Virus record (IMG/VR): IMGVR_UViG_3300028115_001726
Coordinates: 1-64,000 of that record
DNA from: a virus
DNA length: 64,000 nt
Direction: 5' to 3' (one strand)
A program made the position numbers and the translations under genes. Positions 12,001 through 18,155 of the stretch are shown here, piece after piece (position 1 is the first letter of the stretch; the number at the start of each line of letters is the position of its first letter). The notes beneath the pieces are model-generated. The model ran no database searches. It was not told the DNA's origin and saw nothing but the letters and a program-made list of their open reading frames with translations.

Positions 12001-13528
12001 TTTGTCAAATCTAACAAGTGTAGATTTTTTAATATATGTTGACAATGTAAGACTTGACCAACGTTACTGGGCATGGGATAATGTAAATGGAAGAATTACA
12101 TTGCTTAACAATGTAATAGCACCAGCAGGTAGCAAATTAGACATCTATGTTTTAAAAGATGCTGAATATTATTTTGTTGATACACAATTAACATTTTCTG
12201 AACTTGACGGCAGCACTGCAGCTAATTTAGAATTACTTGTACAAGAAGGAGATACTCTATCAATTACAAGTGCTGCTACAAGCACAACATTTGAAACAAA
12301 GGTTAGAAGTATTGTTGACAATGTAGTAACAGTTAGAAGTTACCAAAAAGGATTACGAGACGAATTTGTTGCCGATGAAAAATTCTATATTACAGCTTCT
12401 GGAGCAGATTCTACTGCTTTAGTAATAAGTGATTTACAGTTTATTGAAAGTGATAGTTTGACTATAGATCCAAGTCTTCCAAATTTACAAGCAAGCGATT
12501 TTAAGGTAAGTGTGATGCATTTTAGTAATCACGACATTAATAACTTTTCTAGATATACTTATAATGTTTTAAATAATTCAATTGTAAACGCAAATTCACC
12601 TGAAGCAACTAGACGTAATTTGTTAAGTAACGGAATTGTAGAACTTGAAAAACCAGTGTTGTCTGCTCAGTATGTTTGGGTAATTAAAAACGGAATAGTT
12701 TTACAACCTTCAATTGATTATGTAGTAATGGAAACATTAGATGCTATTAGACTTACTAATATTCCTAACGAAAATGATCGCATTGATGTATTACATTTCC
12801 AAAATAATACAGCATCTCCAAAATTTGGATATAGAATCTTTAGAGACATGTTAGGAAGAACACATTACAAACGACTCAATGAAGATAATAGTTATAAATT
12901 AGCAGTAGCATTAAAACAATATGATACAAAAATTATATTAGACGATGCTACAGGTATAGTTCAACCAAACACTTTACAAAACATTCCAGGTGTATTATGG
13001 GTTGATGGTGAACGTATTGAATATTTTGTAGTAGAAGAAAACACTTTAAGTCAGCTTAGAAGAGGTACTTTAGGAACTGGAGCAAAAGTAAATTATCCAG
13101 TAAATACAAAAGTATACGGACAAGGTATTGACGAAACAATTGATTACAGAGATACATATCAAGTTTATAGACAGTTAGCAGATGGTAGTAATACTGTTGT
13201 TGATATAGATTTTGAATTTAATAATATTAATGAAATTGAAGTGTTTGTAGGCGGTAGAAAGTTAAGTAAAGTGGCAGTAGATGTGTATAACAAAACAATA
13301 GCACAAGACAGTCCAGAAGCTGACCAAACACAAGATAAAGAGTTTGATGTTATAACAGTTGGCAGCGAAAAAGTAATCCAATTTGCTACTACTCCAGCTA
13401 TTGATACAGAAATAAGAATTGTTAAGAAAACAGGTAAAACTTGGTATAATAACGGAACTTCTTTAAGAGATAGTAATTCTTCAATTGCTAAATTCTTACG
13501 CGGAGCAACTATTGAGCTACCTAAATAA
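2..13528 (+). CDS. Giant virion structural / adhesion protein (5' end outside window)
   Basis: The frame is open from base 2. The first possible start, GTG at 23, is not preceded by a ribosome site, so the gene is cut by the left edge and at least 4,508 codons are present. Near residues 20-36 there is a cupredoxin-like stretch (TYTFDIN..GHPISF) seen in marine phage fibres. A stretch with FVPPTPTKLGF and FGDYRDDLLLELEK (around residues 820-875) resembles a conserved large structural protein of marine T4-like phages. Four modules of the form Y..GdiV.y...Y.A (near residues 1290, 1545, 2125 and 2280) look like carbohydrate-binding repeats. Residues about 2075-2490 carry FG-GAP-like beta-propeller blades. 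Two GSGF/GNGY..P repeats follow (near 2985 and 3350), then many short beta modules (V.VNG...Y), and near 4330 the fibre motif GERIEY...LSQLRRGTLGT. The likely role is a tail or baseplate adhesin. Assignment to virion structure is strong; the exact position in the tail is inferred. Confidence 0.85.
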   Translation, partial: GDQYPTYVFSPDGLTKNPTLKLFKGQTYTFDINTPGHPISFVSDINFNDNDPLLSIDAENNSTLYNTGITKFKRLEDGTLVETTDEYIENGRIVFVVDTDVPPTLNYVSQNEINVSGVATFYNIEESSKIDVEQEILGKKTYTTENGLKLSNGMKLNFQGEVTPASYSDGYYFVEGVGSKIVLIKEQDLEVPVIFTTEVAIPFDGEDYAFDKFPFEDARSFPANKDYICVNRSSKDRNPWSRYNRWFHKDVIEASFAANNQPVALDQNARAKRPIIEFEAGIKLFNHGVKSKQNVDLVDTFTTDVFSTIEGSGGYIIDGVEITQDMRILFTADPDILVNGKIYTVNFINFGTTETKKRQISLVETTDTIPNEGDSVLVLLGDVNSGKMFHYENTSWKMSQEKTAVNEAPHFDLFDSSGNAFTNETYYKGSTFQGTKLFSYKKGSGSNDVELGFPLTYESINNFGDIVFSFDYNLDTFNYQDDNSNTVTNSIKTGFFKIYDFTGDNFAYENVWKKTYFKSRQAVIRQYNAKVNDFDVDVFENSYLLDDLQIKVFVNGEKKIEGIDYNLTNAVPNKRVSFIKNLSSTDIVVLKCYSAADKNNNGYYEIPRNLESNPTNNDVTTFTIGEVNKHVNTILFDHPDTTGIAPGVTNLRDIGNATEYGSQFMKHSSPFNLASYHIVDKNANVIKSLNFAQSEYSRFKRAFLTESTKTGFHGSTADHVDLIMKKITKDKTSSFAFFASDMVPFNKSRANTTSVDYTGIEYIPTSYDGFDMTTLSSKSILVYVNDEIKTINKDYTIEDGFVKYTNAVENDQITVVEFDNTAGCFVPPTPTKLGFLPKYEPQIINDTSVTGNVSVILGHDGSRTKAFGDYRDDLLLELEKRIYNNIKINYDTNFLDIHNVLPGKFRKTNYKTQDFNNILLEDFSKWLDGANNPDYTSQDFYDGSNPLTYNYRNMTDFDGETLVGFWRNIYRYYYDTDRPHITPWEMLGISIKPTWWESVYGPAPYTFNNTPLWQDLRDGLVKEPGKPVVQKKNYVRKDLMNIIPVDEQGNLRGPSASGLARNFVLVDTIKPFVYGDGSPTENAWRNSSEYNFALLKAWILLQPSHVIGLGFDRSRMKFDLSGNIVYSESQQQIAAKDLIFPTITEGSETEVLTSGLVNYIANYVKYSVDSKYIKYQTITKGLTNQLAIKLGGFAEKNKLKLLLDSRSPLNKTNVFVPNENYQIFLNKSSVQDTAIASGVTIEKTINNGYIVKGYDKQNPTFTILPFIEQRSDKAINVGGISENFFPFAEGNTYTVGTIVKYNGEFYRAKITHISSSEIDLNNFTKLAELPISGGKGAIIRKAFSNTPEQVPYGQRFNSDQELVDFLLGYEAYLKSIGFILDSVNPEGGEVENMLLVVKEFLFFGTQNWKAGTVLAVSPIANACKFSRKYFTVDNLYDNFYDYNIVTSNGNLISADQINAYRDRDIDFALNAVGNNEGIYLVKLPLVQQEHVVLIDNETIFADTIYDLAAGFRQDRIKLIGYRTDNWTGSLNIPGFFYDEARTVLWEPNTDYQVADIVKFKEFYYSSVKKHTSKTKFNDTNWRRLDSRPVSQIYPNWDYKVNQFADFYDLDTDNFDTEQQRLAQHLIGYQKRQYLENIITDSVSQYKFYQGFIQEKGTRNALDKLFDALSSSDKDSVEFYEEWALRLGQYGSIDNIQETEYVIDESKYKLNPQIFELVSRADTTRKDLVYEYTPREVYKSPDNYSHQLVGITTENRAIARNSGYVRDSDVEYIVRDKSFIPEIDLDTLPIGKHIWITNEKSTWTVLKHSRSTYNVTNLETFVDNANNGVRLIVDRQVKTIAINDYIGVYTDVPLLKGFYKVTNVFGNTIEFNTLEAIEYENDEDSFNATTGAVISVFNSRRFTDVDDLNTNIVDLETDNVDKIWLDNTGSGEWSVYENKSIFSLYKEFQNTSDKRVNLLIDGNVTGSVNVDDIVMIDDSSGYSSVFAKSYDSVNDRTKLTVNKGVNVWPIGFNVFLADSTDLGKLVSVEYEQIQATDSSQSNLTTAKTEYISNSSYNHGVLEIMRRSGDTLSYSQTENFLPTAYHDENSGYGYSVSVAPDGKYIAVGAPFASNILSKFKGTIDPAEAYAVGDIVVDRGQLWRAKVDISNWHDDASDSSTITAGDNEDLWEAVYSLTTTGDGLASGLTAQGAVYIYELDSVSRNYSLQTVMFSPEPKDNENFGYEIEFRKNLTGKYKLFVSAPAQAVGAIYFFEYDVDTVEWKWTRNRSYKGVFDVDEKYRTGDLVYYQNALYKALVDRLPSVTPATEKLPTDVNSWSNAETNENGEILYYYSDNVEHTGFVPNREQDLDGDNDTNEQYFGRKFFVNTNGDKLVAQSIKAGQRTLTVYNQPIDRWTYIQEITGDTNEQWAVDFAINDEGNKIAISEPANDDTGTNKGTVYVYTQQTDNTYTLTQNLYSPQSERNEYFGSAVDFSGNKLAICGKNSDKLTVTNFDVTTNGKLIFDNGTTRFGTIDSDLGRIMIFEQIGDNFTYGESVNYKRQTFGHTLDNFKFINNHIYLNLPNYLASNVNTPTDANYVISNIPGILAEFTHTKNKNSNQVLTSQTNKPDIKQIQRVFLYDKNTADIIADLDVIDPRQGKIAGAAEQEISYKTWYDPAVYSTAETADVVVDAQSNWTDRYVGKLWWNLSEASWYDPYQQGSSYRSTVFNKILPDSDIVVSEWVSTDLLPSEWNELSGSTTGFTQGVTGTALYDDTVYSEKLIFDATKQVFVPRYFYWVKNKTTVPTNTNRIISAQVVADLIKDPAKQGYRYVGILESDKFVLYNCASLIEGKNTVIHFRTLKDVNVKTEVHSEYQLITEGLDIDVPNQEIERKWIDSLVGYDLVGNPVPDVNLQPVKKYGVLNIPRQSMFVNRIEAVKQFVERANSVLIKNLIVDNYDLTKLQSKDPLPILASQKFDVSIDDVENLEFVGTAKVKPAIVTPVIEFGKITSVIINDKGNGYKTAPLIEIETTTGKGANLETAINSNGQLISVTVKDSGFDYDSTTLLKARPFSVLVTADSSIGGRWAIYVYNKTQAIWERSDNQSFDTTKYWNYVDYYADGYGPNTIVDNTIEASYELYAVNNNIGDIVKISNVGTGGWLLLKKINEIDTEDYTVNYETIGRQNGTIKLSSLIYDYTTKTTGYDASVYDITFYDREPVQELRNIIDAIAQDIFIGDLAVEYNNLFFAGIKYVFSEQPNVDWAFKTSFIRAKHNVGELAQKVAYQNDNLENYQDYINEVKPYSSNVREYISSYEKIEPSQSVITDFDLSPSYIDGNITPSAATFDGTEVVNLWNKYFTYPYKNWTDNNTYEVIRIDVIDGGSGFTDTPYVTFENDSTPLYSGLTAKAYISKGKVTSIEIVNKGSRLYKAPTVTVSGNQDIDGKPVLASCILGNSNVRSTHVIVKFDRVSGKKYFEILDKTETFTGSGNQKKFMVKWPMNIKTDSFTVKIDGVVQLQNTYTVGNQLDRTKLYDRYFGYVEFVEDPALNSTVEIQYKKDVNLLQAADRILTEYKPTSGMPGVETSQLMDGVEYEGALYDGLDFGTEQGFGVGGFSDLPWDTFDNTYQDEVLTLDGSTSILQLSTPLEDGVSYNIYLNGVRQDDPQYDGSTITANKNAVMATVVGDGVTDTIDINGAFFTTDGDQVIIRKESSDGSFAPVSAAYDTALSGGAIDRSTASGIPGGEVIVDGDGFYTQSASRGPEELVPGHVTDTLDLSVYTRTPDGIGLISVANYVTDGSTVVFEMPNTPFGTDNVVVNYDGKLLEKNNYTVDVESNTLTFDNVQEVFEANKSISIMTIGANGSKLIDTQTIKLTQFDIDILDSSGLEIETAIKYNTNVTAIVIINGKIGVVGTDYTTQKLNNRLGITILPPIDSPDYNFEVGNVIQYAVYDSAIQTFSQIYQDESWDPTLVNYYKFTDTNIPFNNKPLGHNLLVMWRANKQVLSPGYSISYTTTSNRIYSIDSWMFDPLSNLTSVDFLIYVDNVRLDQRYWAWDNVNGRITLLNNVIAPAGSKLDIYVLKDAEYYFVDTQLTFSELDGSTAANLELLVQEGDTLSITSAATSTTFETKVRSIVDNVVTVRSYQKGLRDEFVADEKFYITASGADSTALVISDLQFIESDSLTIDPSLPNLQASDFKVSVMHFSNHDINNFSRYTYNVLNNSIVNANSPEATRRNLLSNGIVELEKPVLSAQYVWVIKNGIVLQPSIDYVVMETLDAIRLTNIPNENDRIDVLHFQNNTASPKFGYRIFRDMLGRTHYKRLNEDNSYKLAVALKQYDTKIILDDATGIVQPNTLQNIPGVLWVDGERIEYFVVEENTLSQLRRGTLGTGAKVNYPVNTKVYGQGIDETIDYRDTYQVYRQLADGSNTVVDIDFEFNNINEIEVFVGGRKLSKVAVDVYNKTIAQDSPEADQTQDKEFDVITVGSEKVIQFATTPAIDTEIRIVKKTGKTWYNNGTSLRDSNSSIAKFLRGATIELPK

Positions 13529-13531
13529 ATA
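13521..13531 (+). promoter_or_regulatory. T4-like late promoter
   Basis: The sequence CTAAATAAATA overlaps the stop codon of the giant gene. It contains AATAAATA (13524-13531), one base from the T4 late consensus TATAAATA. The downstream gene starts at 13550 with AAGG at 13538-13541, so a short leader with a ribosome site is expected. Confidence 0.6.
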
Positions 13532-13549
13532 CAGTATAAGGTAAAAAAG

Positions 13550-14158
13550 ATGACACAGTTTAAAGATTTAAATGGAATACATGTAGAAGGACACATTAAA
13601 ATTTCTGACCCAACTAGTGGCGAAATTTATGTGAATAAACGCAATGCTATTCATTATGAAAACATGAGTCTTGCTTTAGCAGAAAGTTTAGCTAATCAAG
13701 GTTATGGTTTTGTATACGAAATGAGTTTTGGAAATGGCGGTACAAGCGTTGATCCAACAGGTATTGTTACTTATTTAACACCTAACAGCACCGGAACAAA
13801 TGCTAGTTTGTACAATCAAACATTTACAAAAGTAGTTGATGAAAGAGCTGTAGCAAATACAGATCCAACTAGAAATAAAACAGAAATTAGACACGTTAGT
13901 GGAACAAATTATACCGATGTGCTTGTAAGATGTTTGTTAGATTATGGAGAACCAGCAGGACAAGATGCTTTTGACACAGCAGGTAGTTCAGAAAATTTAT
14001 ATGTATTTGATGAATTAGGTTTACGTAGTTATTCAGAAAGTGGAACTGGTAGACTAATGACACATGTTATTTTTCATCCAGTACAAAAAAGTTTAAACAG
14101 GTTAATACAAATTGATTATACAGTTCGTATTCAAAGTTTGAGCGGAATTGAGGGTTAA
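13550..14158 (+). CDS. Conserved small virion/tail protein
   Basis: This 202-residue protein opens with a beta-rich stretch (GHIKISDPTSGEIYVNKRNA, then IHYENMS), followed by FGNGG and an even spread of Thr/Ser/Gly. I recognise it as a conserved structural-type protein next to tail-fibre genes in marine T4-like phages. There is no catalytic motif, signal peptide or membrane segment. It sits 22 nt after the giant gene and 3 nt before the first tail fibre, under its own late promoter, with AAGG 8 nt before the ATG. A tail or baseplate accessory role is inferred from family resemblance and position. Confidence 0.7.
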   Translation: MTQFKDLNGIHVEGHIKISDPTSGEIYVNKRNAIHYENMSLALAESLANQGYGFVYEMSFGNGGTSVDPTGIVTYLTPNSTGTNASLYNQTFTKVVDERAVANTDPTRNKTEIRHVSGTNYTDVLVRCLLDYGEPAGQDAFDTAGSSENLYVFDELGLRSYSESGTGRLMTHVIFHPVQKSLNRLIQIDYTVRIQSLSGIEG

Positions 14159-14161
14159 TAA

Positions 14162-16264
14162 ATGGCAGACTATAGTATTAGATTTACGGATTTTGTAAAC
14201 AACGGTTCGATTGAAATAGAAGAAAACAGTTTAAATAGTTCAGATACAAGTTTAAAATTACCCGGACAAAATTTGTCTGGATATGGATCTTACATCAATA
14301 CAAACTTTTTACAATTATTAGAAAATTTTGCTAATACTACTGCTCCTATCAACGCCGTTGAAGGTCAATTATGGTATGACACAACTGTCGGAGTTGATCA
14401 ACTCAAAGTTTATGATGGTGCTGCTTGGGTAGCATCAGGTGGTATCAAAAAAGCTCAATCACAGCCACAAGCAAGTGAAAGTATTATAGGTGATATTTGG
14501 ATTGATACAGCAAACTTACAAGCATATCTTTATAGTGGTAGTGGCTGGATACTAATTGGACCTGATTATGCTGAAGGCGCTTCCACTGGTGTAAAAATTG
14601 AAAGTATTATAGGCACAAGTGCTGAGTTAGGAACAGACAGACAACATGTAATTTTATCTAGCTATGTAAATGATAAAATTGTTTCTATACACAGCAGTTA
14701 CGAATTTACTCCTAAATTAAAAATAGCTGGATTTCCGTCTGGTACTGTTTTAAAACCAGGTATTAATCTTCCTTCTGAAACAATTTTTAATGGCAAAGCA
14801 GCAAAGTATTATGGCACAGCTGAAAAAGCAGAAAAAATAATTGATTCAACAGGACTGTTATCAATTGAGTATAATGATATTGCTAGACTTTCTGTAGCAA
14901 ACAGATTTGAAAAAGAAATTAAGATTGCTACAAATACTGGTATAACAGTAGGCGAAAACGGTATCTTAAGTATGAGTATTACTGGATCAACAGCATTTCT
15001 TAGAAATAAAGCAACTGATGGTCCTATTGATTTTCAAGTTAATAATGCTGGAGCAAATACTACAGCTTTAAGAATTACTTCAGAAGGCAAACATGGTATT
15101 TTGACTACAGCACCAGACGAAGAATTAGATGTCGTAGGAAATATTCAAGCTAAACCTAATGCTGCTAACCAAGGCGGTAGAGTTATCGTAAAAAGCATAG
15201 CAGATAGTAGTGTATACACAGATTCAACAGCATCTTTAAGTACATTAGGCGGAGTAAGTATTGCCAAAGCTGTCAATGTTGGAGGAGAAGCGTATTTCAA
15301 CCAAAATGATACAGACAATACATCTAGCATATATGCTGAAAATATTCAACCGTACACTCCTTCAGTAAATAAAATTGGAACAGAAGCATTACCTTATCTT
15401 GAAGTACACTCTAACACTTTTTATGGAAATGTAATTGGTAATGTAAGTGGTAATGTCGGCGGCACTGCTACAAGTGCAGGTAAATTAGCTCAACCAACAA
15501 CGTTCCAATTTAGCAGCACAGGAGATGTAACAGCATCAGCACCAATTACATTTGATGGGCAAGTTGGCGGCACTACAAAAGAATGGACACTAAACGTTGA
15601 TCCAGCATTTATAGACAATCAAACAGCAACAGGTGTAGTAAACACTCTTACTGACGAAGTATTAATTAACCGTAGCGGCGCACTTACAAAAATGACACAT
15701 CAAACATTTGTAAGCACAATTCCTACATTTGTTTTAGGAATGATTATGCCTTTTGCTGGCACTGTACCTCCTGATAAATGGGAGTTGTGTCATGGACAAG
15801 AGCTCACACGCGGTGGATCTTATGAACAATTATACGAAGTAATTGGCAACTTATACGGAACACCAAGTGATCCAGCTACAAAATTTAAAGTACCAGATTT
15901 TAGAGGCAGATTTTTAATTGGACATTTAGGAGATGCTACAACAGGCAACCGTGTTCTTAACGATGCTTCTGCTAATACTGTAGGACTACCAGGCGGTAGT
16001 GAATCAGGAGTTATTCAACAAAATCAACTTCCTGATCACCAACATAGTTTACAAGGCGATAACGGAGAGCAGTATTATAGCACTACTGGTGTTGCTGGTG
16101 GTACAGATACAGGTGCTCAAGCACAATCTATTATGGGTACAACAGCAGGAACAGCTAACACTCAAACAGGTAATATGATAGATGTAGACAATGATCCGTT
16201 CTATCATACTCCACCGTTTGTAACAGTTGAATACATTATATATACAGGAGTTTCATTACTATGA
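14162..16264 (+). CDS. Tail-fibre protein with C-terminal tail-collar domain
   Basis: This 700-residue fibre has three parts. Residues 1-140 are the adaptor head shared with the next two genes (GYGSYINTNFLQLLENF, then GQLWYDTT and LKVYDG..W). The middle is a long low-complexity beta shaft with G-N-V repeats around residue 425 (GNVIGNVSGNVGG). Residues about 525-595 are a phage tail-collar domain (GMIMPFAG..PP.KW..C.G, then LYGTP, KVPDFRGRFLIG). It ends in a Gly/Thr/Gln-rich tip with HTPPFVTVEYII. In T4-type phages collar domains occur in short or host-recognition fibres, so receptor binding is likely. GAGG precedes the ATG by about 12 nt, and the stop overlaps the next start as ATGA. Confidence 0.88.
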   Translation: MADYSIRFTDFVNNGSIEIEENSLNSSDTSLKLPGQNLSGYGSYINTNFLQLLENFANTTAPINAVEGQLWYDTTVGVDQLKVYDGAAWVASGGIKKAQSQPQASESIIGDIWIDTANLQAYLYSGSGWILIGPDYAEGASTGVKIESIIGTSAELGTDRQHVILSSYVNDKIVSIHSSYEFTPKLKIAGFPSGTVLKPGINLPSETIFNGKAAKYYGTAEKAEKIIDSTGLLSIEYNDIARLSVANRFEKEIKIATNTGITVGENGILSMSITGSTAFLRNKATDGPIDFQVNNAGANTTALRITSEGKHGILTTAPDEELDVVGNIQAKPNAANQGGRVIVKSIADSSVYTDSTASLSTLGGVSIAKAVNVGGEAYFNQNDTDNTSSIYAENIQPYTPSVNKIGTEALPYLEVHSNTFYGNVIGNVSGNVGGTATSAGKLAQPTTFQFSSTGDVTASAPITFDGQVGGTTKEWTLNVDPAFIDNQTATGVVNTLTDEVLINRSGALTKMTHQTFVSTIPTFVLGMIMPFAGTVPPDKWELCHGQELTRGGSYEQLYEVIGNLYGTPSDPATKFKVPDFRGRFLIGHLGDATTGNRVLNDASANTVGLPGGSESGVIQQNQLPDHQHSLQGDNGEQYYSTTGVAGGTDTGAQAQSIMGTTAGTANTQTGNMIDVDNDPFYHTPPFVTVEYIIYTGVSLL

Positions 16265-18120
16265 GTTATAAAATAAACCAATCAGACGGTACACTCTTAG
16301 TAGATTTGATTGATGGAAAAATTGACGTTGCTACTACAGATGTAACTCTTGTTGGACGTAACTACACAGGATACGGAGAAGCATTTAACGAAAACTTTGT
16401 TAAAATTTTAGAAAATTTTGCTTCAACAGTTCAGCCAACTAATCCACTTAGAGGACAAATATGGTATGACACTAGTGTAGGTAGACTAAAGGTATATGAC
16501 GGCACAGAATTTAGAGGCACTGATACAACTACTTATGCCGCTTTACAACCTAGTATGGTTGCTGGAGATTTGTGGGTAAATGCTACAACCAAGCAATTGT
16601 ATTTTTCAGATGGTAGTCAAATTTTTAGAGCAGGTCCAACTTATACTAGAACACAAGGACAAACAGAATGTGATGCTATAACGCTTACTGACAGCAATGG
16701 ATTTGATAAAACTGTAGCACGTTGGACAGTAGGTGGTAATTTAGTAGCTATTGTATCAAGTGAAGATTTTACTGCTCCTGTCATAGACTCAAATGTTGCT
16801 TTAATACCAGGATTTCCTACACAGATAAAAGCAGGGGTTAACATTAATCCAACATATAGTACTTTTGCTTGGAATGGCACAGCTACTAATGCTAATAACT
16901 TAATTGATACAGCAAATAATGTATACTCAGCATCAGATTTCTTACGTGTTTCTCCAAATTTAAATGTTGCCACATATCAAACTACAAACCAGCATTTACA
17001 TATTAACAATGACAGAGGACTGCTAGTTGGTGATGTGTCTAGACTCAGTTTATCAACAGATACAACATCTCTTAATAGAGATATTGTTATTAGATCGTTT
17101 AGAGATAATGCTAATATTAAAATTCAAACTAGCACTAGTGGTTCACCTGACGATGCTATTACAATAGATACAAGCAATAGACGGGTTGGAATATTTAATG
17201 CTGAACCAGCAGCAATGTTACACATTGGAACAAGCGATAGCGCAGCCGAGAATACAAGTATAATTATCGAAGGTAATTTAACTGTTAGAGGCGATAGTTC
17301 TAGCTTAGATGTGTCTACATTAAGAGTAGAAGATAAGCAAATTGAACTAGCAATTACAGATGGTAGTACATTACTAACAAATGCCCAGGTAGACGACGGT
17401 GGCGTTGTTTTACGTGCTTCTGGAGAAGAGAAAAAATGGACATGGAGAGATTCTACCGATTCTTGGACAGCGAGTACAAATATAGATGTAGCAGACGGCA
17501 GAGTTTACAAAATTAATAATACAACAGTATTAAGTATTAATGAACTACATAACAGTGTTACCCAAGCAACTGGACTTGTGCGTGTAGGTACTTTAGAAGA
17601 ACTTACAGTTGATAACATATCGTTTAACGCTAGTACAATAACAACAACTACTGGACTTAATTTAAACGTTAACGGTGATATACAATTAGTAGCAACATCT
17701 AAAATTCGTAATATTGCTGAACCAGCAGCAGATAATGATGCTGCTACAAAACTATATGTTGACGATGCTAGTAAAAGCACAGACATATGGCTTTCAGTTG
17801 ATTCAACAGGATTAACTGATGCCCAAATTGCTGCTTTAGTTAACGATTTAGTTCCTGCTAGTACAAAAAATAATGGAGTAAGTGCTAGAGTTCATTGTAC
17901 ATCATATAGCGGAGAGTATACATATAATCCAACTGGATCAGTATCAAAAAGTTTTGTAGCAGTTGATAGTGCTGGTGTACAAAACCAATCGGTTATAGGA
18001 GACTTTAGTTTTACAAATACAACAGATACAGTAACACTTACTGTAACAAGAACATTAAAAAGATTTGAAGTTGTTGTAGGATCATGGACGTGGCAGGAAA
18101 ACTTGTCTAGTAGCGTTTAA
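16261..18120 (+). CDS. Tail-fibre protein, second paralogue
   Basis: This 619-residue fibre has the same N-terminal head as its neighbours: LVGRNYTGYGE, NENFVKILENF, GQIWYDT, RLKVYDG and GDLWVN. The shaft is beta-rich with hallmark fibre phrases (GIFNAEPAAMLHIGT, AADNDAATKLYVDDA). The last 120 residues form a separate tip (LSVDSTGLTDAQIAALV to the end, with a W-x-W near the C-terminus) that I do not recognise. It overlaps the preceding gene by 4 nt, so translation is probably coupled. The head probably docks the fibre to the baseplate while the tip sets specificity. Structural assignment is firm; the receptor is unknown. Confidence 0.85.
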   Translation: MSYKINQSDGTLLVDLIDGKIDVATTDVTLVGRNYTGYGEAFNENFVKILENFASTVQPTNPLRGQIWYDTSVGRLKVYDGTEFRGTDTTTYAALQPSMVAGDLWVNATTKQLYFSDGSQIFRAGPTYTRTQGQTECDAITLTDSNGFDKTVARWTVGGNLVAIVSSEDFTAPVIDSNVALIPGFPTQIKAGVNINPTYSTFAWNGTATNANNLIDTANNVYSASDFLRVSPNLNVATYQTTNQHLHINNDRGLLVGDVSRLSLSTDTTSLNRDIVIRSFRDNANIKIQTSTSGSPDDAITIDTSNRRVGIFNAEPAAMLHIGTSDSAAENTSIIIEGNLTVRGDSSSLDVSTLRVEDKQIELAITDGSTLLTNAQVDDGGVVLRASGEEKKWTWRDSTDSWTASTNIDVADGRVYKINNTTVLSINELHNSVTQATGLVRVGTLEELTVDNISFNASTITTTTGLNLNVNGDIQLVATSKIRNIAEPAADNDAATKLYVDDASKSTDIWLSVDSTGLTDAQIAALVNDLVPASTKNNGVSARVHCTSYSGEYTYNPTGSVSKSFVAVDSAGVQNQSVIGDFSFTNTTDTVTLTVTRTLKRFEVVVGSWTWQENLSSSV

Positions 18121-18128
18121 GATAAATA
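18121..18128 (+). promoter_or_regulatory. T4-like late promoter GATAAATA
   Basis: GATAAATA starts directly after the stop codon at 18120 and matches the T4 late consensus except for its first base. The downstream ATG is at 18156, with AAGG at 18144-18147, giving a conventional short leader. Confidence 0.7.
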
Positions 18129-18155
18129 CTTAAAATTACACACAAGGTGAAGTAA

